A stretch of 64,000 bases of DNA from Cellulomonas soli (GTDB lineage: Bacteria > Actinomycetota > Actinomycetes > Actinomycetales > Cellulomonadaceae): positions 1,736,001 to 1,800,000 of the forward strand of contig NZ_JACBZJ010000001.1 of NCBI RefSeq assembly GCF_013409305.1. The letters are read 5' to 3'. Shown here one piece after another: positions 25,294 through 32,991 of the stretch (the stretch's first letter is position 1; each line of letters opens with the position of its first letter). The notes under the pieces are model-generated. The model was not told the origin of the DNA. It made no database searches and saw only the letters and a program-made list of their open reading frames with translations. Made by a program: the position numbers and the translations under genes.

Positions 25294-25464
25294 GATCAGC
25301 GCCCGACTATCCTCGCCGCCTGGCTGGGCGAACGGCTGGGACCGGCAGACGTGCCTTTCATCCTCCCGGGGTGCCGCTGCTCGCGCGACGAGTTGGCTCG
25401 GTTACGTGTGGAGTAAGTCACGCTGGCCCATCCTCGGACGGAGCCTGAGATCACCCCTGTCACA

Positions 25465-25480
25465 TGTGACATGGGTCACA
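25465..25480. promoter_or_regulatory. CRP/GlxR-type operator (perfect)
   Basis: The bases TGTGACATGGGTCACA match TGTGA-N6-TCACA exactly, the consensus of CRP and actinobacterial GlxR regulators. The site is 107 bp before the ATG of the secreted peptide gene and lies in the divergent region with the first sigma factor. It is embedded in a larger set of TCACATGTGA repeats (25458-25487). A possible -10 TATAGA lies at 25521. Confidence 0.65.
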
Positions 25481-25586
25481 TGTGTGATCGTGCGTGACAA
25501 TCTGGTGCGATTCGCTGACGTATAGACGACGGGGCCTCGTCAAAGAGCGTCAATCGACGCATGAGCGATCAAGCAGGAGGAACAGC

Positions 25587-25961
25587 ATGTCCATCAAGAT
25601 GGGCAAGCCGTCGCGCGCACGTCGAGCGGTCTCGGCTCTCGTTGCCGCGACGGCCCTCGTGGGGGGCGCGGTTGCGATGGCGACACCGGCATCGGCCGCG
25701 CCGTCGTGCACGGCCAGTTACGTCTGCTTCTGGACTGGGGCCGACGCGACCGGTTCGAAGTACAGCTACCAGCTTCAGGCGAACCACACGTTCACGACCG
25801 CGTCGGTCTACTACAACTACAACACGGACTCGATCTCGTTCTGGACCGGCAGCAGCGGCACGGGCGACCTCATCACGCACTACACGACGTCACAGCGAGG
25901 GTTCCGCAACTGGTCGACCGACAACTGGGACCGGTGCCGGTCGCACCAGAACCACTACTGA
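25587..25961 (+). CDS. Secreted peptidase-inhibitor I36-like protein
   Basis: A 124-residue exported protein from ATG 25587 behind GCAGGAGG. It has a signal peptide with basic GKPSRARR, a hydrophobic core and likely cleavage after ATPASA, giving a mature form of about 87 residues rich in Tyr, Trp and Thr. The start CTASYVCFWTGADATGSKY has the C-x5-C-aromatic pattern of peptidase inhibitor family I36. The C-terminal half repeats the FWTG unit (SISFWTGSSGTGDL), suggesting two crystallin-like motifs. A small bacteriocin is an alternative reading. A very strong hairpin follows the stop. Confidence 0.7.
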   Translation: MSIKMGKPSRARRAVSALVAATALVGGAVAMATPASAAPSCTASYVCFWTGADATGSKYSYQLQANHTFTTASVYYNYNTDSISFWTGSSGTGDLITHYTTSQRGFRNWSTDNWDRCRSHQNHY

Positions 25962-25965
25962 TCGA

Positions 25966-26009
25966 CATGTCACGAGGCGAGGGCCGTCACGCCCTCGCCT
26001 CGTGACATG
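25966..26009 (+). terminator. Perfect 19-bp hairpin after the secreted peptide gene
   Basis: The arms 25966-25984 and 25991-26009 are exact inverted copies over 19 bases, with a 6-base loop CGTCAC. The stem starts 5 bp after the stop codon at 25961. There is no T-run, which is common for high-GC terminators. The stem could both end the transcript and protect its 3' end. Its right arm overlaps a CRP-like site (26001-26016). Confidence 0.8.
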
Positions 26010-26016
26010 CGTCACA
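26001..26016. promoter_or_regulatory. CRP/GlxR-like operator before second sigma factor
   Basis: CGTGACATGCGTCACA matches TGTGA-N6-TCACA at 9 of 10 fixed positions, and its central bases CATGCG are close to the CATGGG of the site at 25465. It lies 33 bp before the ATG of the second ECF sigma factor gene. It overlaps the hairpin arm, so part of its symmetry may come from that element. Confidence 0.45.
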
Positions 26017-26049
26017 CTGCGACGAGGTGATCCGCGCGTCCCCATCGGG

Positions 26050-26619
26050 ATGAGGTGGTGTGACGAGCTGGAGGGCAGCGGAAGGCGGGGGGCGGTCATC
26101 GACGCGGCGGCGTTTCGTGTGTTCTTCACCCGGCTGGCCCCTGAGGTGAGGCGGTGGGCTGTGCGCGTCGTTGGACAGGACGCGGCCGACGACGTCGTCG
26201 CTGAGACCTTCACGGTGGCTTGGCGGCGACGGGACCACCTGCCGGAGGATGAGGACCATCGACGGGCCTGGGTCTTCGTCGTGGCCCGCCACAAGGCGTC
26301 CCACGCGCGTGCGCGACGCACTCGTGACAACGCTCTGCAACGTCGGCTGGTGGAGGTTGGTGCGCCGATCGTTGGTCAGGACGTCGCGGACGTCGTCGTG
26401 GCCTCGACGTACGCCGCGACCGTGCTTCGTGACCTCAGCCCCGACGACCGGGAGGTGCTCATGCTCGTCGGTGTGGAGGGTTTGAGCCCCGCGGATGCCG
26501 CCGCCGTCCTCGGGTGCAGCATGAGCGCGATGACGACTCGGCTCTCGCGTGCACGTCGCCGCCTCGAGGCGAGACTCGTGGACGGCGAGGCCGCTGTCTC
26601 GCTCGGGGGCACGCCGTGA
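26050..26619 (+). CDS. ECF sigma factor paired with downstream membrane regulator
   Basis: A 189-residue ECF sigma factor. Region 2 includes VVGQDAADDVVAETFTVAWR and DHRRAWVFVVARHKA. Region 4 includes VLRDLSPDDREVLMLVGVEG and SPADAAAVLGCSMSAMTTRL. The ATG at 26050 is the first possible start; the conserved part begins about 20 residues later. Its stop overlaps the GTG of the next gene, which encodes a one-helix membrane protein, the usual sigma/anti-sigma layout. Confidence 0.85.
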   Translation: MRWCDELEGSGRRGAVIDAAAFRVFFTRLAPEVRRWAVRVVGQDAADDVVAETFTVAWRRRDHLPEDEDHRRAWVFVVARHKASHARARRTRDNALQRRLVEVGAPIVGQDVADVVVASTYAATVLRDLSPDDREVLMLVGVEGLSPADAAAVLGCSMSAMTTRLSRARRRLEARLVDGEAAVSLGGTP

Positions 26620-27722
26620 CCCCCGCCGACGACGACGCCCTGGCCCTGCGACGACTGGCCTCCGAGCTCGGCCTTGGCGCGACGCACCCCCCGGATCGGC
26701 GCCCCGCGGACGAGCCCCACGATGGCTGGGCGGAGGCGATGCTCGAGCGCGTCATGTCCGAGGAGCTGGTCTCCACACCGGCCGCACCCCAGCGCCCTGT
26801 CGCCGCGCTGCCCGTGCGACACCGCCGAAGGCCCCTGGGCCTGGTGGCGGCCTGTCTGGCGGTTCTGGCGGCGATCACCGGCGTGGTGATCTCTCGCCCG
26901 GCACCGGCAGCCGCCGTCGCGCCGATCCTCGCCTTCTCCGATGTGGATCCCGCATCGCTGGCACCGACCTCGGGGGCTCCGGCGCGGGCTGAGCTCTTGG
27001 CGATCGCGGCGAGCGCACAGGTGAGCGAACCGGCACCGCACAGCCCGTCGGCCACGGCGCAGCACGTTGTCGCCGACCAGTGGCGGCTGGAGATCGAGGT
27101 CGGCGGCGAGGTGACGTTGACGATCCGGCCCACCCATCAGGACTCGTGGCTGTACGCGGACGGGCAGGTGCGTGTGCGGGAGGTCGCGACCGCAGCTCGG
27201 TTCGACGAGTCCGGCCAGCAGGTCGGGGCCGACCGGGACGGCGACGTCACCCGTGACGACCTGGGATCGAGCGAGGGGCGCGGGGCGTTGTGGGCCCAGC
27301 AGCTGCCCCGCGACCCGGCGGAGCTCACCGACCTGCTGCTGCGCGGCAGCGAGGACGTGGCCACGGACCCCACGCGCCCATCCGTGGTGCTGACCGGTCG
27401 GATCGTCGACCTGTTCGGCACGTGGGTCGTCCCGCCCGATCTGGCGGCCTCCCTGTGGACCGCACTGGCCCAGTTCGACGATGTTCGCGACCTGGGCGAC
27501 GTGACCGATCGTGCGGGTCGCGCAGGCAGGGCGTTCTCCGTGTGGGACGAGAACACTCAGACACTCGAGGTCCTCATCGTGGACACGACGACCGGGGCGC
27601 TGCTCGGGCGCGAGGGCGTGCTCTTCGCCTACCCCGGTGTGGTCACGGATCAGCAGCTGTCTGCCCCGCGCGTCGGGTACTTCACGACGTTCCTCAGCTC
27701 GACATGGACCGACGCCGGCTGA
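26616..27722 (+). CDS. CU044_5270-like membrane protein, probable anti-sigma factor
   Basis: A 368-residue protein from GTG 26616, overlapping the sigma factor stop by 4 bases. The N-terminal 75 residues are cytoplasmic and helical (LALRRLASELGLG, GWAEAMLERVMSEEL), followed by one membrane helix (LGLVAACLAVLAAITGVVI). The large outer domain resembles CU044_5270-type proteins that sit beside SigE-like sigma factors. The role as an anti-sigma factor is inferred from order and topology. No zinc-binding HxxxCxxC motif is seen. Confidence 0.7.
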   Translation: MTPADDDALALRRLASELGLGATHPPDRRPADEPHDGWAEAMLERVMSEELVSTPAAPQRPVAALPVRHRRRPLGLVAACLAVLAAITGVVISRPAPAAAVAPILAFSDVDPASLAPTSGAPARAELLAIAASAQVSEPAPHSPSATAQHVVADQWRLEIEVGGEVTLTIRPTHQDSWLYADGQVRVREVATAARFDESGQQVGADRDGDVTRDDLGSSEGRGALWAQQLPRDPAELTDLLLRGSEDVATDPTRPSVVLTGRIVDLFGTWVVPPDLAASLWTALAQFDDVRDLGDVTDRAGRAGRAFSVWDENTQTLEVLIVDTTTGALLGREGVLFAYPGVVTDQQLSAPRVGYFTTFLSSTWTDAG

Positions 27723-27738
27723 TGTGACACAGGGCACA
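27723..27738. promoter_or_regulatory. CRP/GlxR-like operator before lipoprotein-exporter unit
   Basis: TGTGACACAGGGCACA matches the TGTGA-N6-TCACA consensus at 9 of 10 fixed positions. It starts immediately after the stop of the anti-sigma-like gene and lies 84 bp before the lipoprotein ATG at 27822. It is the third such site in the island. Confidence 0.4.
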
Positions 27739-27821
27739 CGCCGGCCTGTGATCGGGGGACCGTCGCCCGGATGAACAGGTGAAGTGACGCGTTCGCGTCG
27801 CCGCCACCTGGAGGTTCTGCC

Positions 27822-28721
27822 ATGACCCGCCGAGCATCCCTCGTCGCTGCCGTGCTGCTGGTCGCTGTCGCCACGCTGGCCGCCGGTTGCTCGAGCGAGA
27901 GCCCGCAGCCCGAGAACACGGCGCAGGTGAGCGACTCGTCCCTCATCGCCGGGGCCTACGCCAACCCGCTGGACCCGATCATGTTCCCCGATGCGACCCA
28001 GCAGTCCCTCATCACTGCCTCCCTCGAGGAGGTCGTGTCCGAGTGCATGGCTCAGGCGGGCTTCACCTACCAGGCCGGCGACGCCTTCCCTCAGCGGAGG
28101 GGCGCTGCAGATGCCCAGTACACCTACTCGGTGACCGACCCCGAGGCCGCCGCGCAGTACGGCTTTCACCCAGCGAGCTGGGTCCAGAACCAGCCGGCGG
28201 CCGGCGCGGCAGCGGCCACCCGGGCAGAGGGGTACGACCCTGCACTGTTCGGGGAAGCCGACACCGAGGTCGCCGACAAGGACGGCACGGTGATCGCCAC
28301 CTACGACCCCGACTCGTGCTCGGGCAAGGCCAAGGACAGCGTGACCCCTCAGTGGGCGCAGCAGGACAGGATCGTCAACGTCGCGGCCGACATCCTGCTG
28401 GCGGTCAGTGACGAAGTCGCCGAGAACCCCGAGGTCAAGGCCGCGAACCAGAAGTGGAGCACGTGCATGGCGCAGGCGGGGTTCGACTACGCCACGCCGA
28501 TGGACGCGAACAACGACGAACGGTTCGCCACGGACCTGCCCACCGCTGCTGAGATCCCGGTGGCAGTCGCGTCGGCCACCTGCCAGCACGAGTCAGGGCT
28601 GCTGCGCACCTGGTCGAAGACTCGCGCCGAGCTGACGCAGACCGAGCTCGACAAGTACCCCGGGATCGTCACCGAGTGGCTGCAGCTGCAGGACGACGCG
28701 GCCACGCGAGCGACGAGCTGA
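27822..28721 (+). CDS. Lipoprotein with duplicated CMAQAGF motif
   Basis: A 299-residue lipoprotein with signal MTRRASLVAAVLLV and lipobox TLAAGC (Cys 23). A segment is repeated: SECMAQAGFTYQAGD near residue 75 and STCMAQAGFDYATPM near 215. Two further cysteines are present (DSCSG and ATCQH), so the protein may be held by disulfides. It precedes the adaptor and ABC genes directly and probably works with the exporter on the outer face. No known family is recognised beyond similar actinobacterial lipoproteins. Confidence 0.75.
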   Translation: MTRRASLVAAVLLVAVATLAAGCSSESPQPENTAQVSDSSLIAGAYANPLDPIMFPDATQQSLITASLEEVVSECMAQAGFTYQAGDAFPQRRGAADAQYTYSVTDPEAAAQYGFHPASWVQNQPAAGAAAATRAEGYDPALFGEADTEVADKDGTVIATYDPDSCSGKAKDSVTPQWAQQDRIVNVAADILLAVSDEVAENPEVKAANQKWSTCMAQAGFDYATPMDANNDERFATDLPTAAEIPVAVASATCQHESGLLRTWSKTRAELTQTELDKYPGIVTEWLQLQDDAATRATS

Positions 28722-28722
28722 C

Positions 28723-30006
28723 GTGCGCGCCACACGAGCGATTGCCACCTCCGCGGTCGCAGTTCTGCTGGTCGCAGCAGGCGTCGCCGGGGGCATGCTG
28801 CTCCACTCGCCCGACGAGCACGTCACGGTCGACGTCCCGCAGAGCGTGCTCACCGCCCCGGTCGAGTCTCGACCGCTGACGACGCAGTACACGGGCACGG
28901 GTACCTTCTCCACCGGCGCCGAGCTGACCGTGTCCGTGGCCGCACCCGCCGGGATGAGTGCTGTCGTGACCGCCGCACCGGTCGCAGCAGGAGCGGACGT
29001 CCAGCTGTGCGACGCGCTGATCGAGGTCAGCGGACGCCCGGTGATCGCGCTCGGCGGAACTCTGCCGGCCTACCGGGACCTGACGGTCGGCGACAGCGGG
29101 CCCGACGTCAGCCAGCTCCAGCAGGCCCTGAACGACTGCGGCATCAAGACCACCGTCGACGGCACGTTCGGCACCGCCACGGCACGGGGCCTGGAGAGCC
29201 TCTACCGGCGAGCCGGCTACAAGCCCGTCTCATCCGCCACAGCGGCACTGACCCCCACCACCGCATCCGGCGACGGAGCCACCACGACCAGCACCGCGAC
29301 CCCGACGGTCACCACGGCCCAGGTCACCACAGCGGCGTATCAGCGTGCGGCAGCCGACGAAGCCGACCCGTCGGCCACGGCACCACCGGCCGAGACCGCC
29401 GCCCCGACACCGACACCGAGCCCCGCACCGACGGCCATCGCCGCCCGAGGTGAGCTGCTGTTCGTGCCAGCCGCGGCGCGAGTCGTCAGCATCGGAGCCG
29501 TCGGTGCCGTCATCGACACCCAACCCGCGCTGCGCCTGACCCTCACGGGAGACAGGTTCACGATCGCGTTCAGTGCGGCCCAACGCGCAGCAATCGCCGC
29601 CGGCACGCCCGTGACGATCAGCCGCGACGCGTGGACCATCACCCTTCCCTTGCCGCAGCTCCCAGATCAAGCCTCCGTCGACGCGAACGGCACCCCGACC
29701 TACCCTGTTGCGCTCGACCTGCCGGCACCGGTGACCGCCGACTTCTACGGGCAGGCAGGGCAGTTCACGATCACGGTCGGCCAGGCCGAGCCATACGACC
29801 TGGTCGTGCCGGTGTCCGCCGTCTTCGAAGACACCACAGGAACGATGTACGTCCAGCGAGCGACCCCCGCCTCGAGTGCGATGGCCGCCCCGACGACGGA
29901 GCAGGTCACCGTGTCGGTGACCGCCTCGGCCGAGGGCTACGTCGCCCTCTCGGTCCTCGACGGCCACCTCACCATCGGCGACGAGGTGGTCATCGGTGAG
30001 CAGTGA
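28723..30006 (+). CDS. Exporter adaptor with peptidoglycan-binding domain
   Basis: A 427-residue protein from GTG 28723, one base after the lipoprotein stop. It has an N-terminal signal anchor (AIATSAVAVLLVAAGVAGGM). A PG_binding_1 domain lies near residues 120-165 (LTVGDSGPDVSQLQQALNDC and TVDGTFGTATARGLESLY). A Thr/Pro/Ala-rich linker follows, then a beta-rich HlyD-like C-terminal part (FTITVGQAEPYDLVVPVSAV). It is probably the membrane-fusion-like partner of the ABC exporter encoded next, with its PG domain fixing it to the wall. Confidence 0.8.
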   Translation: MRATRAIATSAVAVLLVAAGVAGGMLLHSPDEHVTVDVPQSVLTAPVESRPLTTQYTGTGTFSTGAELTVSVAAPAGMSAVVTAAPVAAGADVQLCDALIEVSGRPVIALGGTLPAYRDLTVGDSGPDVSQLQQALNDCGIKTTVDGTFGTATARGLESLYRRAGYKPVSSATAALTPTTASGDGATTTSTATPTVTTAQVTTAAYQRAAADEADPSATAPPAETAAPTPTPSPAPTAIAARGELLFVPAAARVVSIGAVGAVIDTQPALRLTLTGDRFTIAFSAAQRAAIAAGTPVTISRDAWTITLPLPQLPDQASVDANGTPTYPVALDLPAPVTADFYGQAGQFTITVGQAEPYDLVVPVSAVFEDTTGTMYVQRATPASSAMAAPTTEQVTVSVTASAEGYVALSVLDGHLTIGDEVVIGEQ

Positions 30007-30676
30007 TCCGCCGCTGCTCGAGCTGCAAGACGCAGCCCGTGCCTTTGGCGCCGGGGACTCGAGGGTTCGGGCGCTGAACGGCATCAGCCTCCAGGTCAGA
30101 GCCGGCACGTCGCTGGCCATCACGGGACGATCCGGGTCCGGCAAGTCGACCCTGCTCAACGTCCTCGGACTGCTCGAGTCGCTCACCGGCGGCCGCTACC
30201 TCCTCAACGGACGCGACACCGGTGCACTGCCGGCGCGCGAGATCGATGAGCTGCGCGCGAGCACCTTCGGCTTCGTCTTCCAGGCGTTCCACCTCGTGCC
30301 GTATCTCACCGTCGCCGAGAACGTCGAGCTCGGCCTGACCTACCGCCGCCGCCCCCGTCGCGAGCGCACGCACCACATCGACGCGCTGCTGGAGCAGGTG
30401 GGCCTGACCCACCGACGAGACATGGCCGTCACCACCTTGTCCGGCGGAGAGAAACAACGGGCGGCGATCGCGCGAGCCCTGGTGCGTCGCCCCCTGGTGC
30501 TCCTCGCCGACGAACCGACCGGCAACCTCGACGACGCATCCGCCGCCGACGTGCTGCGCCTCTTCGACGCCATCGTGGCCGGTGGGGTCGCGCTGGTGAT
30601 GGTCACCCACGACCTCAGCACGGCGGCACGAGCGGGCCAGCAGATCCACCTGCGCGACGGGCGAGTCCAGCCGTGA
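29996..30676 (+). CDS. MacB-type ABC exporter ATP-binding protein
   Basis: A 226-residue ATPase. Motifs are Walker A GRSGSGKS near residue 43, Q-loop FVFQAFHLVPYLTV, signature TLSGGEKQR, Walker B VLLADEPTGNLDD and the switch His in MVTHDLS. These are marks of the LolD/MacB subgroup. It starts at GTG 29996 and overlaps the adaptor by 11 bases; its end overlaps the permease start. It powers the MacAB-like complex. Confidence 0.93.
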   Translation: MSSDPPLLELQDAARAFGAGDSRVRALNGISLQVRAGTSLAITGRSGSGKSTLLNVLGLLESLTGGRYLLNGRDTGALPAREIDELRASTFGFVFQAFHLVPYLTVAENVELGLTYRRRPRRERTHHIDALLEQVGLTHRRDMAVTTLSGGEKQRAAIARALVRRPLVLLADEPTGNLDDASAADVLRLFDAIVAGGVALVMVTHDLSTAARAGQQIHLRDGRVQP

Positions 30677-31875
30677 GCACGCGCTCACGGCGCCACGGGG
30701 CCGACTGGGCGCTCATCACGCGCCACAGCGTCGCCGCGATCTCTCGCCGCCCAGGACGGTCCCTCATCACGGCCATCGGCGTCGCCCTCGGCATCGCGGT
30801 CTTCCTGGTCACCGTCGGGTGGTCCCAGACCGTCAGCTCACAGATCAACCAGACCTTCGACGAGCTGACAGCAACCCAGCTGCGCATCCGAGACACCCAA
30901 GCCGATACCGCCACCGATGCGGCCATGCCCGACGACTTCGAGACGCGCATCGCCCAGATCGGGGGTGTCGTCGCAGGCGGCCGACTGTGGGAGGCCGGCA
31001 ACTTCGACGTCGCCGCATCCAGCGCAGCCGAACCCAGCACTCTGCCGGTCCTGGTCGTCGACCCGGGACTCCTCGACGCCGTGGGCGCCACCCTCGCATC
31101 GGGACGCCTACCCGACGCCACGATCGCGAACCTCGACCAACCCGTCGCCGTCCTCGGCGCCGCAGCCGCCAAGAGCCTCGGCGTCCCGGCCACGCGCTCG
31201 GGAACCGCCATCCGCATCGGCTCCATCGACACCCTCGTCATCGGGATCCTCGCCGACGCCGGTACAGCCACCGAGCTCAGCGGGGCGGTGATCGTCACCA
31301 CCACCGCCCCCATCGAACCCGGCAACACCCCCGCTCCACCGATGCAGATGTCCGCCATCGTCCGCGTGGAGCTCGGCACCGCCTCACAGGTCGCCAACCA
31401 GCTTCCCGTCGCCGTACGACCGGACAACCCCGGGCGGCTCGGCGTCCTGGTGCCACCCGAGCCTGCAGCCCTGCGCGGGAGCGTGCAGACCTCCCTGAAC
31501 ACCCTCGCCTACGGCGCAGCCGCGCTCTCCCTCATCATCGGCGCAATCGGCATCATGAACTCGATGCTGATGTCGGTCGCCCAACGCTCAGGCGAGATCG
31601 GGCTCCGCCGCTCTCTCGGCGCAGCCCGGCGGCACGTCCTGGTGCAGTTCCTCCTCGAAGGGGCCGCCCTGGGCCTCGCCGGCGCGATCGTCGGCACCAT
31701 CGCCGGCGAGCTGGCCCTCGTCACGCTGGCGAAGTCGAACGGTTGGGAGCCGGTCCTCGCCCGAACCCTGCTGCTTCTCGCACCCGCCGCCGGCCTGGCG
31801 GTCGGAGCACTCGCATCCCTGTACCCAGCGCTGCGGGCCGCCCGCATCAACCCGGCAACCACCCTGCGCAACTAG
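30673..31875 (+). CDS. MacB-type ABC exporter permease
   Basis: A 400-residue FtsX-like permease. One N-terminal helix (SLITAIGVALGIAVFLVTVG) is followed by a large extracytoplasmic MacB core domain, about residues 50-260, and three C-terminal helices (YGAAALSLIIGAIGIMNSML, FLLEGAALGLAGAIVGTIAG, LLLLAPAAGLAVGALASLYP) with the cytoplasmic loop SGEIGLRRSLGAARRHV. MacB-type pumps work by mechanotransmission, pushing peptides or lipids from the outer face. The substrate could be the I36-like peptide's target or an antimicrobial; this is inference. Confidence 0.92.
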   Translation: MSTRSRRHGADWALITRHSVAAISRRPGRSLITAIGVALGIAVFLVTVGWSQTVSSQINQTFDELTATQLRIRDTQADTATDAAMPDDFETRIAQIGGVVAGGRLWEAGNFDVAASSAAEPSTLPVLVVDPGLLDAVGATLASGRLPDATIANLDQPVAVLGAAAAKSLGVPATRSGTAIRIGSIDTLVIGILADAGTATELSGAVIVTTTAPIEPGNTPAPPMQMSAIVRVELGTASQVANQLPVAVRPDNPGRLGVLVPPEPAALRGSVQTSLNTLAYGAAALSLIIGAIGIMNSMLMSVAQRSGEIGLRRSLGAARRHVLVQFLLEGAALGLAGAIVGTIAGELALVTLAKSNGWEPVLARTLLLLAPAAGLAVGALASLYPALRAARINPATTLRN

Positions 31876-32116
31876 AGCGGCGAAGCGGCAAGCCACACCT
31901 AGTCGATGGGGCCGACCTCGGTGCGTGACACCCAGGCGAACCACCACGGCGAACGGGACCGCCCCGGGCTCGGTTGACTCCTGGGCTGCGAGGACGTGGT
32001 CCTCGCTGGAAGGATCAGCATCGTGCCTGTCGCATACCGGCCGGAGTTACCGCGTGACGTGATCGCAGTCGCCCGCCGCGGCGAGCCATGCTGAGCGCAG
32101 CCGTGGGGCTCTTCGT

Positions 32117-32584
32117 ATGAGGTACCGCGCGTTGACCAGCCGCAGCCCGTGGTGGTGGATCGTCGTCGTGGTTGCGCAGGCGACAACCAAGGTCGCGGGT
32201 CACGGGGACTCGACGCGGGTGCGCACCGCGGTCGGTGCCGCATTCGGGCCGAGGCCCGACCCCGCGGCGAGACGCGCTCTCATGCTTGCGACCAGCGGCC
32301 TGCTCGTCCTTGCGGCGATCGGACTGAGCGTCCTGGCGCTGCTGGTTCTTGCGCTCGCCGCACCGAGCGTGAGCCTCTACTCGGCCGTGCTCGCTCCGGC
32401 ATACCTGGTCGGCGCGATCGCCGTTGCATGGTCGATCCGCGCCGGGCTGAACGAGGTCGACGACAGGCGGAAGCGTCAGTTCGCGGACGTGGGTTCTGCG
32501 CTGCCGTCATGGTGGACGCAGCCCGCGACGCTCGACCTCGCGATCGCCCTTGCGGTGGCGTCGGCACTCGTCCTCGTCCCATAG
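32117..32584 (+). CDS. Small integral membrane protein, unknown
   Basis: A 155-residue frame from ATG 32117 with a weak ribosome site. Helices are PWWWIVVVVAQATTKVAG, LMLATSGLLVLAAIGLSVLA (with LLVLALAAP), LAPAYLVGAIAVAWSIRAG and a C-terminal TLDLAIALAVASALVLV. The composition is membrane-like. No family is recognised. It lies between the exporter and a gene remnant, in a loosely packed stretch. Confidence 0.45.
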   Translation: MRYRALTSRSPWWWIVVVVAQATTKVAGHGDSTRVRTAVGAAFGPRPDPAARRALMLATSGLLVLAAIGLSVLALLVLALAAPSVSLYSAVLAPAYLVGAIAVAWSIRAGLNEVDDRRKRQFADVGSALPSWWTQPATLDLAIALAVASALVLVP

Positions 32585-32788
32585 CGGCTCGAGCATCGGC
32601 GGTCGGTCCGCCCCGATCTCACACCACCCGGATGCAGACGGCCGAGTTCTCGGTGCCGGCTCGCTCGCGGTGGATCAGTGGCGCGGGCGCCGCTGGTGGG
32701 CGCCTCGCTACCGGGTCGTTGTTGTGGCCTCGGCCGGGTCGCTGGCGGGAGTGGTTCGCTGGTCAGGAGGCCGTGCGACGCTTCGGTC

Positions 32789-32899
32789 GGAGGCTCCGGG
32801 CACGAGGGGGAGCTCGGCGGCACGGTCCGGGCCCTGCAGCGCGGCATCAAGGCCGTCCTCGACCCGACGTGCATCCTCAACCCGGGCAAGAAGCTGTAG
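32789..32899 (+). pseudogene. 3' remnant of an FAD-linked oxidase (GlcD/lactate dehydrogenase-like)
   Basis: About 36 codons ending in a TAG at 32897 read ELGGTVRALQRGIKAVLDP followed by TCILNPGKKL. This is the typical C-terminus of FAD-linked oxidases, where the helix ends in LDPxxILNPGK. The bases before it do not continue the family in any frame, so only the end of the gene is left. It lies just upstream of a two-component operon. Confidence 0.7.
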
Positions 32900-32991
32900 G
32901 CCCGGCGCCCGGCACGCCCCGACTTTGGTCGGACACGGCAGGGGACCTGCGCGGGAGCCGCCCGCGGGTCGGTGGACCCTAGCCTGGCGCC

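Noticed and set aside
32585..32788. Continuation of the FAD oxidase remnant upstream
   Set aside because: I found no family-like sequence in any of the three plus-strand frames, so the remnant was limited to its clear C-terminal part.
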